NCBI GenBank assembly: GCA_034698045.1
Contig: JAQGAU010001079.1
Span: forward strand, 1 to 21,577
Direction of reading: 5' to 3'
DNA length: 21,577 bases
Origin: Paramacrobiotus richtersi
Lineage: Eukaryota > Tardigrada > Eutardigrada > Parachela > Macrobiotidae
Position numbers and translations under genes: made by a program. The number at the start of each line of letters is the position of its first letter. The first letter of the stretch is position 1. The notes beneath the pieces are model-generated. The model saw nothing but the letters and a program-made list of their open reading frames with translations. It searched no databases and was not told the origin of the DNA. Positions 19,397 through 21,577 of the stretch are shown here, one piece after another.

Positions 19397-19554
19397 TCCG
19401 TCTAATCTTATCGCACCACTTGCAAAAACCTAGCCGAAGCAAGGTGGCACATAAGGAAACACACCGCGCATCAGCTGTTCAGTCTAGCTGCAGCGCTTTG
19501 CCTATCGCCGACTATTCTTGTTCTCGACATTTACATGCATAACATCGTACAATA

Positions 19555-20741
19555 ATGGATCGTTGGCGAGGACGCACAGCGCTGGTGACCGGTGCCTCAT
19601 CCGGCATCGGTTTGGCCACAGCAGAAGCTCTAGCTAAACTGGGAGTGAATGTGGTCGGCTGCGCCCGCAACCTGGAGAAAATGAACGTAATTAACCTTGT
19701 TCCGCTTACAGCCGGTTTACTAAACTAAGCAAGACGTATGAAATTTGCAGGATTTAAAGAATACCCTCCCAAAGGGCGCTGGCAGAGTTGAGGCCATCGC
19801 GTGCGATATCACCAAGGAGGAGGACATTAAGCGCATGTTCGATGAGATTGAGAAGACATACAAGCATGTCGACATTCTAGTTAACAACGCCGGCATGGCG
19901 AAGACTGATACCTTGGCCGAAGGAACGACCGAAGGATGGCGTGCCATGGTCGATGTAATTCAAACGCTTTAGCAGCTGCACATTACTTGTATGATCAATG
20001 TTTGAAACTTTTTTGCAGGTGAATGTTATGGGTCTGTCCATTTGCGCCCGTGAGGCACTGCGCTTGATGGCCAAAGACAAAGTTGCGGATGGGCACATTA
20101 TCAACATCATCAACAGGTATATACGTACGTACACTTGTTACCTAACTGCATGATCTTTGTATCTTCAGTCTAGCTTCTATGGAGATATGCTTTAAGTTTA
20201 AGAAGCTGTTTTACCGTTTAATGCGTGCTGTATTTGGCATTATTGTGTTTCATGGCATCTTGCTACCGAATTGATTAGTTTCCTGTTATTCTAACAAGCA
20301 AAAACGCTTATAATTCCTTTTCTCATTGCAGCATGGCTGGCCACGGAGTCCCTCCCTGGCCCACAGCCCATTTCTACTCGGCCACCAAGCACATGGTCAT
20401 CGCCCTCACCGAGGCGCTCTACCGCGAAGTGAAGGGCATTTCTCCCAAAATCCGCGTTACGGTGAGTTTGCTGGGTTTTAAAGTGTATTGTAGTCAGAGC
20501 AATTGGATAACGGTTTGACGCTGCAGAGCATCAGCCCCGGTGCGGTGGCCACGGATTTTGGTAATCGGTGGATCGGTGGGGTAAGAGCGATAAGCCCACA
20601 AAGTCGGCTTTGGGCAAACTGGACTTTCAGTATCTGACAAGCCAGGACATTGCTGACGCTGTTGTCTACGTTGTCGGTGCACCGGCGCATGTTTGTATTA
20701 AGGAGCTGATTATTGCGCCTACGGAACAGCCGGGAGTATAG
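19555..20741 (+). CDS. short-chain dehydrogenase/reductase, DHRS11-like, five exons, possible frame lesion in the last
   Basis: Exons: 19555-19686, 19751-19954, 20019-20116, 20332-20461, 20527-20741, with GT-AG introns of 64, 64, 215 and 65 bp. The product is a classical NAD(P)(H)-dependent SDR, probably cytosolic. Exon 1 has the cofactor motif TGASSGIG at residues 12-19 and CARN, which fits NADP preference. Exon 2 has CDIT and NNAG. The split AGC codon across exons 3/4 gives the Ser of IINSMAGH, and exon 4 has YSATK, the catalytic Tyr and Lys. Exon 5 has SISPGAVATDF and, in another frame, DKPTKSALGK and APTEQPGV. Total exon length is 779 nt, one short of 260 codons; human DHRS11 is 260 residues from memory. 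So exon 5 either has a 1-base lesion near 20580 or hides a 50-nt intron (20581-20630). An identical-layout paralogue follows at 21248. Confidence 0.88.
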
Positions 20742-21247
20742 ATGGAGCATAGCATAGATATGTATGCCTTCCAGCTTAAGACCGGTCACGCTTTTCTGTT
20801 CGGGCTACGATACGTTGCAAACTTTCTAGAGATAGATCTGTATTTGTTTTCTTAACTGGTTTGTCTGCTAATATGCACTCATCGACATAGTGCCGCTGCA
20901 GCGATTAATCGTTATAGACACAATTCGAGTTTATCGCAATAAGACAAACAAAAGTCAGTCAAAATAATCACAATCTACTGCATTCCAAAAGACACACAAG
21001 CAAATGCAATCTGCGATAACTCCTGTAACGACTAATGAGATCTGAATAACATTCATACGTGTGTGCACATAAACGGTACACCTGACAATCGTATATCATA
21101 TAGGGTCGATAAATCATGGTTCAAATTGAATGCTAACGGCACACAAACAGTGTAGGAAACTAAGGAAAGGTATGCGTTTTGTCAGCTTAACTGTGTCCTG
21201 CAGGTAGAGTGTCGATTACTGTATGTAGAGCGTAGAATAAAGAACCA
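20742..21247. other. spacer between the two SDR genes
   Basis: No gene was seen. An AATAAA at 21236-21241 ends just 6 bp before the start codon of the downstream SDR copy and is the only clear poly(A) signal candidate noticed for the upstream gene. Confidence 0.4.
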
Positions 21248-21577
21248 ATGGATCGCTGGATCGGTAGAACGGCACTGGTTACGGGCGCTTCCTCCGGGAT
21301 TGGCTTGGCCACAGCTGAACGCCTATCCACATATGGAATCAATGTCATTGGCTGCGCTAGGAACACTAGCAAAATCCAAGTACCCGCAGTAAATCGCACC
21401 GTTACAAAGTACAACCCACGTATTTGGCTTCGTTTAGGAGTAAAGTCAACGGCTTCCCCTGGGCGCCGGCTCCGTAAATGCCATTCGTTGCGACGTCACG
21501 AATGAAGCGGATATTCTGCGAATGTTTCGGGAAATCGAAGCTTCCCACCAAAGCATCCACATTCTCATCAACAATGC
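21248..21577 (+). CDS. second DHRS11-like SDR, 5' part only, cut by the window end
   Basis: Exon 1 (21248-21379) encodes 44 residues, the same length as exon 1 of the upstream copy, with TGASSGIG and GCARN. Sequence conservation between the two copies is high (DRW-GRTALVTGASSGIG). The intron is inferred as 21380-21437 (58 bp, donor GTACCC, acceptor CGTTTAG). Exon 2 from 21438 contains GAGSVNAIRCDVTNEADILR and ILINNA, where the window ends. Aligned to the upstream copy at equal length, the second codon of exon 2 is TAA. The copy is therefore either a decaying pseudogene or uses a different junction. The tandem order and same strand point to local duplication. Confidence 0.8.

Noticed and set aside
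1-21577. tRNA, rRNA, CRISPR array or bacterial-type regulatory elements
   Set aside because: None was recognised; the gene structure is eukaryotic throughout.

Overview
This window is nuclear DNA from an animal. The intron-bearing genes with GT-AG splice sites, a clade-B-like intracellular serpin, two tandem DHRS11-like short-chain dehydrogenase genes with tiny introns, and a dense, nested population of DNA transposons all fit an invertebrate, possibly an ecdysozoan; the species cannot be fixed from the sequence. No prokaryotic operon, rRNA, tRNA or CRISPR feature was seen.

Layout. 1-9.5 kb is repeat-rich. It holds an interrupted ORF1-like gene with a coiled coil and an RRM-like domain on the minus strand (1938-2813), a diverged fragment of a related protein on the plus strand (3717-3866), and three copies of one unnamed repeat, here called family A (381-870 plus, 4029-4420 plus, 5402-7219 minus). 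The third copy contains two further inverted-repeat elements. 7.2-9.5 kb is AT-rich with no convincing gene. 9.8-14.1 kb is a two-exon serpin: exon 1 at 9799-10816, and an exon carrying the reactive-centre loop at 13945-14126. Its 3.1-kb intron holds an antisense exon-like segment, a small TA-flanked MITE and a fold-back repeat. A truncated family-A copy lies just downstream.

14.6-18.9 kb is a decayed Tigger/pogo-like transposon in minus orientation with long, diverged terminal inverted repeats. Its DDE transposase has introns, several frameshifts, and a 643-bp inverted-repeat element inserted at a duplicated TTAA inside the gene. 19.0-21.6 kb contains an unassigned minus-strand ORF, then a five-exon DHRS11-like SDR gene (19555-20741) and the 5' part of a tandem paralogue (21248 to the window end). 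Both SDR copies show a possible reading-frame lesion.

How it fits together. The host genes are the serpin and the SDR pair; most of the rest is layered mobile DNA. Insertion order can be read directly. Family A predates the 602-bp and 703-bp elements inside it, and the Tigger-like element predates the TTAA element inside it. All splice junctions and family names come from reading the sequence by eye and are not backed by any database search.
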